From NCBI RefSeq assembly GCF_000380985.1, contig NZ_KB905700.1:1-64000 (forward strand): a stretch of DNA of 64,000 bases. Direction: 5' to 3'. Positions 1-8,912 of this stretch are shown here, in pieces (position 1 is the stretch's first letter; every line of letters begins with the position of its first letter). The stretch comes from Proteiniphilum acetatigenes DSM 18083 (GTDB taxonomy: Bacteria; Bacteroidota; Bacteroidia; Bacteroidales; Dysgonomonadaceae). The position numbers and the translations under genes were made by a program. Under the pieces are notes generated by a model, which ran no database searches, was not told the DNA's origin, and worked only from the letters and a program-made list of their open reading frames with translations.

Positions 1-800
1 CCGTTGAATCCTCCGTCTATGGTGATGGTTGTCCCGGTCACAAAGGATGAGGCATCGCTCACTAAATAGTGGATTGCCCCGCACAGTTCCTCGGGTTTTC
101 CCATCCGTTTGAAGGGCGTCTGGCGTATGACATCCTCTCCCCGTTGGGTGTAACTACCATCGGGGTTTGTGAGCAAATCCCGGTTCTGTTCGGTGATAAA
201 GAAACCCGGTGCTATGGCATTTACCCGTATCCCCTCGCCAAATTTGGCAGCCACCTCATTGGCCAGGAACTGCGTGAAGTTGGTGACCCCCGCTTTTGCC
301 GCGGCATATCCGGCTACGCGTGTCATCGGACGGAAGGCGGCCATCGACGAGAAATTAATGATATTCCCCTTTTTTTGTTCCACCATGGGTTTGAGAAAAA
401 CCCTGGAAGGCAGCACGGTGCCGGTTAGGTTCAACCGGACCACCTTGTCGAATTCATCCAGATCCAGATCGAAAAAGGTTTGTGCGGGACTGATGTTGGC
501 TCCCGGCATATTCCCACCGGCTGCATTGAGCAATGCGTCGATACGCCCGTACCGTCCCAATATCTCTTCCCTGTTCCGTACCAGCACAGCTTCGTCCAGC
601 ACATCAGTTCTCAGGAACAGCGCTTCCTTGCCTTCCGATTTGATTTTGTCTACACTCCCCCTGCCTGCCTCTTCCCGGCGCCCCAGGATAACTATTCTGG
701 CGCCCTGGCCTGCCAGGTAGGATGCAATTACACTTCCCAACACGCCCGTACCGCCGGTAATGACGATCACCCTTTCCCGTATACTGAACAAATCTTCCAT
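1..800 (-). CDS. SDR family oxidoreductase, probable D-mannonate oxidoreductase (3' end cut by window)
   Basis: Partial gene; the last few codons lie outside the window. The start ATG is at 798-800 and the protein opens MEDLFSIRERVIVITGG. It is a classical short-chain dehydrogenase: the NAD(P)-binding TGGTGVLG motif is at residues 15-22, followed by an NAAG-type loop (LLNAAGGN), the catalytic Ser in NFSSMAA, the YAAAK pair (Tyr, Lys), and the C-terminal TGTTITIDGGF signature. It follows the mannonate dehydratase gene by 24 nt on the same strand. SDR enzymes in this position reduce fructuronate to mannonate, replacing UxuB, so together the two enzymes would link glucuronate to 2-keto-3-deoxygluconate. 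The family is certain; the substrate is inferred from the neighbour. Confidence 0.88.
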   Translation of the reverse strand, partial: MEDLFSIRERVIVITGGTGVLGSVIASYLAGQGARIVILGRREEAGRGSVDKIKSEGKEALFLRTDVLDEAVLVRNREEILGRYGRIDALLNAAGGNMPGANISPAQTFFDLDLDEFDKVVRLNLTGTVLPSRVFLKPMVEQKKGNIINFSSMAAFRPMTRVAGYAAAKAGVTNFTQFLANEVAAKFGEGIRVNAIAPGFFITEQNRDLLTNPDGSYTQRGEDVIRQTPFKRMGKPEELCGAIHYLVSDASSFVTGTTITIDGGFN

Positions 801-824
801 AACTAAACTATTTTATCAACTTTA

Positions 825-2006
825 TCAACATTTTCCTGATTCTATTTCATCTTGCACTACGGCCATTATTCCCTCCACCTGTGCCAGCGCGAACATCCTC
901 CCGTAGAAGGAGTATCCGGGATTATGGTTCTTTTCGACATCATCGAGCATCAACCTGCCGTGGTCGACCCGCATGGGGATATGAGGCCTCTGTTTTTCCA
1001 GAATACGGATCACTTCAATCAATGCTCCCTTTCCTTCCAGATGGGAAGCCTCTATGAAGTCGCCGCCGGGAAGCAATCCGGTACTCCTCAGGTGGGCAAA
1101 ACCTGTCCTGCCGGCAAATCTGCAGGCCAGGGCGGGCACGTCGTTATGGATGCCGGCACTCAAGGATCCGGTACAGAAAGCCAGCCCGTTCGCGGGACTG
1201 TCCACTGCATCCAGTATCCATTCGATATCTTCCTCCCCGGTTACGATCCGGGGTAATCCAAATACCGGAAAGGGTGGGTCGTCGGGATGGATGCAAAGGG
1301 TGATCCCATATTCTTCGGCTACGGGAATAACCCGTTCAAGGAAGTATTTTAAATTCACCCGGAGTTGGATCTTACTTACCCCCTTATAAAGTTGCAGGAG
1401 TTTTTTAAAAGCCTGTACAGGATCAGTCTTCCCATCAGATATACTCCGGTGGATAAACCCCTGGGTCTTTACGATAATGGTGTCGATCAGCACTGCTTTT
1501 TCATCTTCGGTCATCCTGTTGTAAAGCAATCTTACCTTTTCCAGTTCTTCGGTTGTATAATCTTTTTCCGCTCCCTCCCTTTGCAGTATCATACAGTCGA
1601 AACAGGCAAACCGGATCTTGTCGAAGTAGAGGGTATATGTGCCGTCCGGCAGTTTTCTATGCAGGTCGGTACGGACCCAGTCGATAGCGGGCATAAAATT
1701 GTAACAGATAGTTTTTATTCCCGCCTTCCCTAAATTGGACAGACTTGCTTTGTAGTTTTCGATCAGCCGGTCGCGTTCGGGTGCCCCGTATTTGATCTCC
1801 TCGGCAAGGGGAAGGCTTTCCACTACCGACCAATGCAGTCCAGCCTGCTCAATATGGTCTTTCAGACTGTAAATGGCTTCACTTGCCCACACCTCGCCGG
1901 GAGGCACATCATACAGGGCCGTAACAATGCCTTCCACCCCGATCTGACGGAGCATATCGAGCGTAATTATATCTTTTGCACCAAACCAGCGCCAGGTCTT
2001 TTCCAT
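825..2006 (-). CDS. uxuA: Mannonate dehydratase UxuA
   Basis: A 393-residue cytoplasmic TIM-barrel enzyme that dehydrates D-mannonate to 2-keto-3-deoxy-D-gluconate in hexuronate catabolism (EC 4.2.1.8). The N-terminal MEKTWRWFGAKD followed by an ALYDVPPGEVW stretch is the hallmark of the UxuA family, and the length matches the usual 390-400 residues. Metal-binding His, Cys and Asp residues are visible in ICYNFMPAIDW, LCIHPDDPPFPVFG and FAHLRSTG. It is followed after 24 nt by an SDR gene that probably supplies its substrate. It lies downstream of the SusCD genes but is separated from them by a terminator-like hairpin and has its own possible promoter at about 2038-2069. Confidence 0.96.
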   Translation of the reverse strand: MEKTWRWFGAKDIITLDMLRQIGVEGIVTALYDVPPGEVWASEAIYSLKDHIEQAGLHWSVVESLPLAEEIKYGAPERDRLIENYKASLSNLGKAGIKTICYNFMPAIDWVRTDLHRKLPDGTYTLYFDKIRFACFDCMILQREGAEKDYTTEELEKVRLLYNRMTEDEKAVLIDTIIVKTQGFIHRSISDGKTDPVQAFKKLLQLYKGVSKIQLRVNLKYFLERVIPVAEEYGITLCIHPDDPPFPVFGLPRIVTGEEDIEWILDAVDSPANGLAFCTGSLSAGIHNDVPALACRFAGRTGFAHLRSTGLLPGGDFIEASHLEGKGALIEVIRILEKQRPHIPMRVDHGRLMLDDVEKNHNPGYSFYGRMFALAQVEGIMAVVQDEIESGKC

Positions 2007-2037
2007 AATTTGTTTTTTCTTTTGTTCATTTAATTAG

Positions 2038-2069
2038 GCAAATATCGGTTCATTTGTTCTAATAAGCAA
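2038..2069 (-). promoter_or_regulatory. Possible promoter of uxuA
   Basis: On the minus strand a TTG (2067-2069) is followed 21 bp later by ATATTTGC (2038-2045), close to the Bacteroidota -33 TTG / -7 TAnnTTTG pattern. It lies 32 bp upstream of the uxuA start and after a terminator-like hairpin, so the uronate genes could be transcribed separately from susCD. The match is imperfect at the -7 box. Confidence 0.35.
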
Positions 2070-2084
2070 GATAAAATAATAACA

Positions 2085-2119
2085 CCAGCCCTACGTAACC
2101 ACAGAGCACGTGGGGCTGG
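2085..2119 (-). terminator. Hairpin terminator after susD
   Basis: A 12-nt inverted repeat with one mismatch (arms 2085-2096 and 2108-2119, CCAGCCC..ACGT type) lies 47 bp past the SusD stop. On the minus strand it is followed by a T-rich stretch (TGTTATTATTTTATC). This fits a rho-independent terminator or attenuator between susD and uxuA. Confidence 0.6.
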
Positions 2120-2165
2120 GTTAAAACATGATTCTATAAATATTTGAAATGCTACATTTAAAATT

Positions 2166-4061
2166 TTATTGAGGTCCTAACACTGTACCTTCCTTGGGTA
2201 CAATTAACGGTTCTACATTATTTTCAGCACCCGGGTAACCAATATTCTGATTAATGATCCCTCTTATATTTGTATTTATAGCATTTGCAGGAACGGGCCA
2301 TAAAACATGATGTACGCTCATTTTATATTCAGCCCATTTATGTATTACACCTTTGTTGTAGAAATTGGATTGTTTCATTATCCAATCATAATAAAAATTA
2401 ATTCCTTCCTGTTTTATATTTGCCCCTGTTCCTCCCGGACCAGAGAAATTATCCAGTCTATATACTCTGCCACCAAATACTTCGCAAGGTTTTCCGGTCT
2501 TCGCATAGGTGTATGCTACTCTTGTCAATTCGGATTTTCTGTTTTCTTCGTAATACAACTCCCTTGCTCTTTCGTCCAAAATAGCACCAATATTTATATC
2601 TGCAGCTGTTAAAGGATCGGCTCCTGCTCTTGTTCTTACTACGTTTAAAGCCTCAGCTGCCTGTGCGGGTTGATCTTTCCAGTAATAACATTCAGCAATC
2701 ATCAGATAGACTTCTGCAGAGCGATAAATGTACCATGGTGTTTCTCCCCCCTGCCATTGAGTTTGAAGCGGATCCGGGACAAAGAGTTTATAATGCGGCC
2801 AGGAAAACCAGCAACGGATTGTGTCTTCTACCGACATAGCAACCGGTTTGACTAAATTCTGACCGTACCACGGATTATTGTCTCTTTTAAGGTCGGGATG
2901 ATTATATTGTAAATCTTCGGGGCTTTTCCAACTGTCGCGATTATAAATTCCACGCAAATCGTTCTTTTCCTTGTCTGTCCATACTTTATTGGTATAATAA
3001 CTGGTGGGGCGCAAGCGTCCGATTCCTCTTCCGTAACTTTTATTCAAGTCCATCCAAGGATCTGTTTCGGTTGCATGGATACTTACACTGGTTCCGGTTT
3101 TTCCATCGGGCGTTCTTACGTTTCCACTATTCCAGAAAGGTACGCCATTACGCATGGTCTGAATCCTGTCGGAACCGTCGATTTCGGGATATGCCACTAC
3201 ATACATCAATCCTTCCGTATTGCTCCTGTCGAGTTTGGCTTCCACACTGTGAAGATCGTGCATCAGATTTGTCCCTGGTTTTGTCTGGTTTGCAGTAAAC
3301 CGTTGGGTCATTAACGGGTGTTTGGCAATAATTTCATTACCCACTTCAATAGCCCGGTCAAACTCTCCCAACGCCATGCAAACTTTCATCAACAGGACTC
3401 CGCAAGCTGCTTTAGATGTCCTCCCCCGGTCTACCTTTTCAGGAACCCATTGATATGCAAATTCAAGTTCGGGAAGCATTTTCTCCAAAATGGACCAGCG
3501 GTCATACGAATAGAAATCATATTTGGGTTCTACTATTTCCCAATCCAGATAAGGAACGTTGCCAAACTGATGAGTAAGTTTATAATAGCGGTACGCTCTG
3601 TGGAAATAGGCTGATCCCAATACTGCATTCCTTTCAGCTTCGTCTTTGTATTCAGCCTGATCGATCTTGGCAATAACGATATTGGCATATTTAACACCCT
3701 TATAGCCTTCATACCAGTACCAACCTACTCTTGTACGATCCACACTATTCAAGTTGGCATCCGGCAAAAGTGAAACATCCAGATCCATTTGGGGACCGGC
3801 TTTGTCGGTTGTTCCTTCTACAGCCATATCCGACAAAATAAATTCTGTAAGAATAGGTGATCCGTCTCCGAAATACTCGTGTCTCATATTGCGTTCACAT
3901 GTGGTTAACGCAGCATAAAACCCTTCTGCATCCACATAGGTATTTTCAGGCGTATAAAAAGATAGGGGTTTTGGCTCCAGCCAGCTGTCTGAACAACTCC
4001 ATGTTAAGATGAATACCAACAGGAGTGTTATTTTATTGTATTTTGATAATAACGTCTTCAT
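2166..4061 (-). CDS. SusD/RagB family nutrient-uptake outer membrane lipoprotein
   Basis: A surface lipoprotein of 631 residues that acts as the glycan-binding lid over its SusC partner. It has a lipoprotein signal peptide with the lipobox ending at Cys23 (LTWSC), then the LEPKPLSFYTPENTY segment typical of SusD N termini. The TPR-like region with AYFHRAYRYYKL is seen around residues 150-160, and the SusD C-terminal region includes RSAEVYLMIAECYYWKDQPAQA and ILDERARELYYEENRK. The gene starts 12 nt after the SusC stop, the usual order and spacing. The ligand cannot be read from sequence; the neighbouring uxuA suggests a uronic-acid-containing glycan or glycoside. Confidence 0.96.
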   Translation of the reverse strand: MKTLLSKYNKITLLLVFILTWSCSDSWLEPKPLSFYTPENTYVDAEGFYAALTTCERNMRHEYFGDGSPILTEFILSDMAVEGTTDKAGPQMDLDVSLLPDANLNSVDRTRVGWYWYEGYKGVKYANIVIAKIDQAEYKDEAERNAVLGSAYFHRAYRYYKLTHQFGNVPYLDWEIVEPKYDFYSYDRWSILEKMLPELEFAYQWVPEKVDRGRTSKAACGVLLMKVCMALGEFDRAIEVGNEIIAKHPLMTQRFTANQTKPGTNLMHDLHSVEAKLDRSNTEGLMYVVAYPEIDGSDRIQTMRNGVPFWNSGNVRTPDGKTGTSVSIHATETDPWMDLNKSYGRGIGRLRPTSYYTNKVWTDKEKNDLRGIYNRDSWKSPEDLQYNHPDLKRDNNPWYGQNLVKPVAMSVEDTIRCWFSWPHYKLFVPDPLQTQWQGGETPWYIYRSAEVYLMIAECYYWKDQPAQAAEALNVVRTRAGADPLTAADINIGAILDERARELYYEENRKSELTRVAYTYAKTGKPCEVFGGRVYRLDNFSGPGGTGANIKQEGINFYYDWIMKQSNFYNKGVIHKWAEYKMSVHHVLWPVPANAINTNIRGIINQNIGYPGAENNVEPLIVPKEGTVLGPQ

Positions 4062-4073
4062 ATTATTAAACTA

Positions 4074-7000
4074 TTAGAGGGTGAAGTTTAAACTAATATT
4101 ATAAGTGCGTGGAGTAGGTTCCATGCTATTGGGATTATCTGTATCCGGATTACGCCTTTCAGGATCCCAAAAGTTCCAGTGCGGAGAAAATACGGCTACA
4201 TTTCTCACGGAAAGCGATACGCGCATATCCTGAACAAATATTTTCTGAGTCAGAGTCTTGGGTACATTGTATGATAATGTGATATTTTCCCAACGAATAA
4301 ACGATTTTTGTTTGTAGTTATTTCCGGTATTTTTTGATCCGATCCGGGCATAGTCGTTTATCCTGTTCTCAGCTGTCCAATAGGGTTGTACATATTCCGA
4401 AGTTCTGTCGGGGAAATTAGAAACATTTGCCGCACGGTTAAATGTATCATACCACCCCCAATGGGAATAAAACATGGTTGAAAGAGAAAGATCTTTATAA
4501 AAGATAAATTCATTGCGGAATGTCCAGTTAAAGCGGGGAGTTTTATATCCCTGGAATATTTTATCGTCATCCGTCATTACTCCGTCTCCGTTCTGATCTT
4601 TGTATTTAAAATCACCCGGTTGTAAACCGTATATCTTAGCCTCTTCGGCTTCTTCTTTTTGCCAGACGCCAATGCGTTCATAATCCCATATACGGTCCGG
4701 ATCCTGACCGATAAACCATTTGTTCTTAATGTCGTCGGCTTCTCTTTGTCCGATTACGTTACCGTTCTCATCCTTTATATCGATCATGTCTCCGTAGAGA
4801 CTTACAATTTTTCTCCTGTTGAGCGAGAAATTGGCAGAAGCATTCCATTCAAACTTAGGACGTGAGATCATAGTTGCATTTACGGTTGCTTCGAATCCCC
4901 TGTTTTCCAATTTACCCAGGTTGGCCGCAACACTGTTATACCCGATAATTTCGGGGAGCGCCCGATCCACTAACAAATCGTTGGTAGTGGCGATATACCC
5001 TTCCAATGCGCCACTGATCCTGTTATGGAGAAATGAGAAGTCCAAACCTACATTCATAGAAGCGGTACGCTCCCATTTTAAATTCGGATTCGACATTCTG
5101 TCCACATATATCTGAGAGGTTATATATACATTTCCGTTTTGATCGATATAGGGATGTGGACCGGATACCATATTCGATAATGCCTCATATTGTCCGATAT
5201 CCCTGTTCCCGTTTTCCCCCCAGGATAAACGTAATTTCCCATAATCAAACCAACTGGTTATGGATTCTGCAAACTTTTCTTCAGTAAATGTCCATCCTAA
5301 AGCCACAGCCGGAAAAACTGCCCGGGGATTCCTCTGTCCGAAGGCGGAGTAGCCGTCTCTCCGGACGGATGTGGTAATCATATATCTGTCTTTTAAGGAG
5401 TAGAATAATCGTCCCATCAGTGCATCTCCTGTACGGTAGGTGTCATCGCTTTCATTCAAAGGAACTGTACCTGCCTGGATTCTGTGATATCCGAGTATGT
5501 CGTTGGGCGAGAACTGTGTTGACGTCATTTTTTGGCTCCAATACTGTCTTTGTTCAGCATTTACCAGTAAGGTGGCCTCAATATTGTGAATTTGGTTGAA
5601 CCTTTTTTTCCATCTCAATATATTGTCGACCTGCCAAGAATAGATTTTATGAGTTAAGCGTTCGGATTTTCCTCCGTTCGCTGCCCATGAGAAGTTTTTG
5701 GAAGATTCGTGATTGTAGTACTCTCTCCACTCGTAGTAGGGTATAAAATTAAATTGATATTCAATATCGAACGGAAGGCTCAGGATAGCATATAAATTTG
5801 CATTCAGAGTACTGTAGACATTCTTTCGGTCTCTGTATAAATTATCAAAGAAAGGGTTAACCGGAGTTACATCCGAAGTTGGGTATTTCCAGAGATATTC
5901 ATCCACTTCCGGATTGCCGATCTCATCAGCACCATAGGGAGATATTCTGACCATTTGTCCCCAATCAGCCCGTAAAAAACCTTCATTACGCGTACTAAAA
6001 CCTGAGTTAAGGCCGATCCTGAGAAAAGAGGTAATATTTGATTCCAGATTTAAACGTGTCCTTGCAGTGGTAAACCGGTCACCTACGATAATACCTTCTC
6101 TGTCGGAATATCCCAATGACCAGTAGTAAGAAACATCGTCGGTCTTGTTGGAGATGGCAACCTGATAATCCTGCTGTAATCCTGTCTGGAATACTTTCTT
6201 CGCCCAATCGGTTGTTCTGCCAAGAATAAAATTATCAATTTCAGGGGCTTTAAGTTCTAAGCGGGATGCCCAGGTTCTTAAAAGATCTTCTTCCGTGAAA
6301 TTTTCTATGGGTGTTTCTTTGTCATAGTTGAACCAATCCCGTTGATTTACATTTTGAAGTTTACGGGGATCTTCAAAAATTTCAGGATATTTTTGTAAAT
6401 ATTCATCACTGTTTTTACCAATTTCATATGCCCTCCGGTATTGGATAAAACCCTCGGCATCCAATAATTTGGGCTGATTGGCCGACTGCACCATACCAAC
6501 CGATGTATTGAAAGATACCATTGGTTTTCCGCCACGTCCGCCTTTTTGTGTCATGATAACAACTACCCCACTAGCGGCTTTGGCGCCGTAAACAGCAGCA
6601 GAGCTGGCATCCTTTAAAATATCTATTGAGGCCACATCCATCGGATTGATATCTGCCAGAGAACCTTCGTAAATCACTCCATCCAAGACGATCAGAGGAC
6701 TGGATCCTGCTTTTAAGGTGTTTTTTCCACGTAATTGTAGAGTAGCATCGCCCTTTGCTGTAGTGGCAAGACCAATGTTTACCCCGGATGAATTGGCTCG
6801 TAACAGATCCTGCACAGAGCGGGGGCTTTCTGCTTTGAGTGCTTCTGTTCTGATTGTAGATATGGCACCTGTCAGGTCTTTTTGTCTCATGGTTCCGTAC
6901 CCAACGACCACTACTTCATCCAGGAAGCTTGTTTCTTCTTCTAAAGTAATATTTATAACGGTTCTGTTTCCCACATTTACTGTTTGCGTCTCAAATCCGA

Positions 7001-7343
7001 TATAGGATATATTCAATATTGGATCTGATGTGGTGAGTTTTAATGTGTAATTCCCGTCTATATCGGTGATGGTTCCATTGCTTGTACCTGCTTCTACCAC
7101 ATTTACACCGATCAGGGGTTCACCTTTCGTGTCATTAATATGACCGCTTATGGTTCTTGTAACTTGCTGTTGTTCAATTGGTTGATTTGCGGGGGGGGGG
7201 GGGGGGTATTCACCTAAAGCTAAGGAGCTTACAGGGAAAGAGAAAAGTAAGGCCATAATAAAACCGGCGAGTGTCAGTTTCATGGTCCCATCTCCCACCT
7301 TCATTTTTCTTGGATTGAGAAAAAATTCATTCTTTTCTTTCAT
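4074..7343 (-). CDS. SusC/RagA family TonB-linked outer membrane transporter with a C16 tract
   Basis: A 22-strand barrel transporter of 1089 residues that imports oligosaccharides using TonB energy. A signal peptide covers about residues 20-43 and is followed by five prolines (47-51) encoded by a run of 16 C. A carboxypeptidase-regulatory-like domain follows (about 62-140, ISGHINDTKGEPLIGVNV), then the DEVVVVGYGT TonB-box region and the plug domain (LRGKNTLKAGSSPLIVLDGVIY; SIDILKDASSAAVYGAKAASGVVVI). The C terminus is barrel. It is paired with the SusD gene 12 nt downstream. The homopolymer makes the gene a candidate for phase variation: a change of one base either way gives a stop within about 20 codons. 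In the sequence given the frame is open. Confidence 0.97.
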   Translation of the reverse strand: MKEKNEFFLNPRKMKVGDGTMKLTLAGFIMALLFSFPVSSLALGEYPPPPPANQPIEQQQVTRTISGHINDTKGEPLIGVNVVEAGTSNGTITDIDGNYTLKLTTSDPILNISYIGFETQTVNVGNRTVINITLEEETSFLDEVVVVGYGTMRQKDLTGAISTIRTEALKAESPRSVQDLLRANSSGVNIGLATTAKGDATLQLRGKNTLKAGSSPLIVLDGVIYEGSLADINPMDVASIDILKDASSAAVYGAKAASGVVVIMTQKGGRGGKPMVSFNTSVGMVQSANQPKLLDAEGFIQYRRAYEIGKNSDEYLQKYPEIFEDPRKLQNVNQRDWFNYDKETPIENFTEEDLLRTWASRLELKAPEIDNFILGRTTDWAKKVFQTGLQQDYQVAISNKTDDVSYYWSLGYSDREGIIVGDRFTTARTRLNLESNITSFLRIGLNSGFSTRNEGFLRADWGQMVRISPYGADEIGNPEVDEYLWKYPTSDVTPVNPFFDNLYRDRKNVYSTLNANLYAILSLPFDIEYQFNFIPYYEWREYYNHESSKNFSWAANGGKSERLTHKIYSWQVDNILRWKKRFNQIHNIEATLLVNAEQRQYWSQKMTSTQFSPNDILGYHRIQAGTVPLNESDDTYRTGDALMGRLFYSLKDRYMITTSVRRDGYSAFGQRNPRAVFPAVALGWTFTEEKFAESITSWFDYGKLRLSWGENGNRDIGQYEALSNMVSGPHPYIDQNGNVYITSQIYVDRMSNPNLKWERTASMNVGLDFSFLHNRISGALEGYIATTNDLLVDRALPEIIGYNSVAANLGKLENRGFEATVNATMISRPKFEWNASANFSLNRRKIVSLYGDMIDIKDENGNVIGQREADDIKNKWFIGQDPDRIWDYERIGVWQKEEAEEAKIYGLQPGDFKYKDQNGDGVMTDDDKIFQGYKTPRFNWTFRNEFIFYKDLSLSTMFYSHWGWYDTFNRAANVSNFPDRTSEYVQPYWTAENRINDYARIGSKNTGNNYKQKSFIRWENITLSYNVPKTLTQKIFVQDMRVSLSVRNVAVFSPHWNFWDPERRNPDTDNPNSMEPTPRTYNISLNFTL
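7191..7206. repeat. Homopolymer of 16 G (C16 on the coding strand) inside the SusC gene
   Basis: Sixteen consecutive G on the plus strand, read as C16 in the gene, encode the end of a Tyr codon and five Pro codons just after the signal peptide. Tracts of this length are prone to slipped-strand mispairing. With C15 the frame reaches a TAA after about 15 further codons; with C17 it reaches a TGA after five further codons. Confidence 0.97.
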
Positions 7344-7377
7344 AATGATCTAATTAAAAAAATAAATAATAAATGGT

Positions 7378-8817
7378 TTAATTATTTTGAGAGTCGGAGG
7401 GATCAATATCTTTTGCCATTTCTAACGCGGTTGTCGTTATGTAATATTTTGCGATGGTGTTTGAAATTTCCCACTCCGGCATATCCCGGTTAACAAGATA
7501 CCCGAAATATTTTTCGGCTACCATTCCAAAATAGTCTTCATGTCCTTTTCTGAATTCCACAGGAGCAATGATTTGATACCTTCCTTCCTCGATTTTCTCT
7601 GCCGATACATAGGGATACGATGCTTGCAGATCTGTCACTGCTTTCACTATATTAGAATCAAAAGTTTGTTCATCAAAAGATTTCTCTTTTTGAATAAATA
7701 ATTCTTTGATATAGTTCACCGATTGATCCTGAACAATTTCAATAGACGCATTCGTTCCCCTGATAAGGCCATTGTAAGTATCACCACCTCCTTTGGGTGC
7801 TTCATAATTCCACAGAACGGTTACCGATACATTTTTTCCTTTTACCTGATAATTGATTTTCCCGTTGCCATAAACCTCCAATACTGAATTATTAATATAT
7901 TTCTGCAGGAAATCAGGGAAAGCGTTCAATTTTGTGGACTTAGAAAAATCCTGTAACGTCAATCTGGTGGGCCAATGACTTGCGGCTGTCATTTGTACAT
8001 CGTTGGTATAATCGATTATCTGGTCAGGAAAGCACTGCCAGTTGATCAGATCTATTAAATGTACCGACACATCTGCAATTCCTTCTCCCTGTTGTTCCAC
8101 ATCATAAAACCATACCGGACGAACCAGTGTATTTCCGGATACTTCCTTATAATAATGATGCACACTTTCCATGACTATTCCGGGATTATCCGGTGTTCCG
8201 GCTTGTAATTCTCCAAACAGTTCTTTCCTGTTCACAAGTTTACGGGTAAGTGTATTGATGATCTCGTTCCTTTCCGTCATAACATCCAACAAATAAGAGC
8301 CATGAGTATGAGCAGAATCAAAGGCTGCTTTCAACAAATTAAAATTCTCTTTGCTGATCGCCATCGGCTTGTCTGAAAGGATATTGAATCCGGCATTGAG
8401 CGACTGGAAAATATACTCAGTTTTTTTCCTGTTATTTCCAGCCAGAATCACTACATTTCCATTTTTCTCTTCAATCATCTTCCCGAGATAATCTTCCCCG
8501 GCATATAACACTATCTGCCAATTAGTCGGGTTTTCCGGGCGCTGGTTATAACTTTCAATACTTTCCAGATACTGATCAAGTTCGTTCCCCTCAGGCGCAT
8601 ATACGTGTACGGTGTCGTTGACCTGACGCTGTGGAAATTTCTGGAGCAGACTGGCATGAAAATGACCTGGATCCAATACCACTAATCTGATCTCTCCGTC
8701 CTGACCGGTAAACTGAGTCGACGCCTGTTCTTTTTCCGTGTCCTTCCGCATATTGCATGAAAAGAGTAAAAGGGCTCCAAGAATAATCACCGATTGATAA
8801 AGAATATTTCTCATCAT
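7378..8817 (-). CDS. Gfo/Idh/MocA-type oxidoreductase, lipoprotein
   Basis: A 479-residue lipoprotein (lipobox ending at Cys21, LLLFSC) with an oxidoreductase fold. The N-terminal Rossmann half has VVLDPGHFHASLLQ in place of a canonical GxGxxG loop, a VVILAGNN segment, and SDKPMAI at the position of the EKP motif of the family, keeping the Lys. The catalytic-type HLIDLINW segment follows. The C-terminal half resembles the putative oxidoreductase C-terminal domain found in Bacteroidota. Being a lipoprotein it should act in the periplasm or at the surface. It sits between another Gfo/Idh/MocA gene and susC, 34 nt before susC, so it is probably in the same transcript. The altered nucleotide-binding loop means redox activity is not assured. 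Confidence 0.85.
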   Translation of the reverse strand: MMRNILYQSVIILGALLLFSCNMRKDTEKEQASTQFTGQDGEIRLVVLDPGHFHASLLQKFPQRQVNDTVHVYAPEGNELDQYLESIESYNQRPENPTNWQIVLYAGEDYLGKMIEEKNGNVVILAGNNRKKTEYIFQSLNAGFNILSDKPMAISKENFNLLKAAFDSAHTHGSYLLDVMTERNEIINTLTRKLVNRKELFGELQAGTPDNPGIVMESVHHYYKEVSGNTLVRPVWFYDVEQQGEGIADVSVHLIDLINWQCFPDQIIDYTNDVQMTAASHWPTRLTLQDFSKSTKLNAFPDFLQKYINNSVLEVYGNGKINYQVKGKNVSVTVLWNYEAPKGGGDTYNGLIRGTNASIEIVQDQSVNYIKELFIQKEKSFDEQTFDSNIVKAVTDLQASYPYVSAEKIEEGRYQIIAPVEFRKGHEDYFGMVAEKYFGYLVNRDMPEWEISNTIAKYYITTTALEMAKDIDPSDSQNN

Positions 8818-8847
8818 TACAATTCTTTAAAGTTTCACTTAAGTTAG

Positions 8848-8912
8848 ACTATCTCTCGCTATGGCATAGCTCAAGCAAGCTTGGCTCTGCTCATTTAGCT
8901 TATCGAGATAGT
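8848..8912 (-). repeat. Structured stem-loop repeat, copy 1
   Basis: An 8-bp stem (8848-8855 with 8905-8912) encloses exactly 49 nt. Inside, GCT (8858-8860) pairs with AGC (8897-8899) around a 36-nt core (8861-8896) that is identical to 20127-20162. The right arm lies inside the last codons of the upstream Gfo/Idh/MocA gene (stop at 8900-8902), so the element forms the start of that gene's 3' untranslated region. The copy at 20114-20178 has different arm sequences that also pair. Confidence 0.85.

Noticed and set aside
69-806. Open frames on the plus strand at the window start
   Set aside because: They lie opposite the clear SDR gene, whose motifs are all on the minus strand.
7191-7206. Possible frameshift or pseudogene in the SusC gene at the C tract
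   Set aside because: The frame is open through the tract and both sides belong to one SusC protein; the tract is reported as a switch candidate instead.
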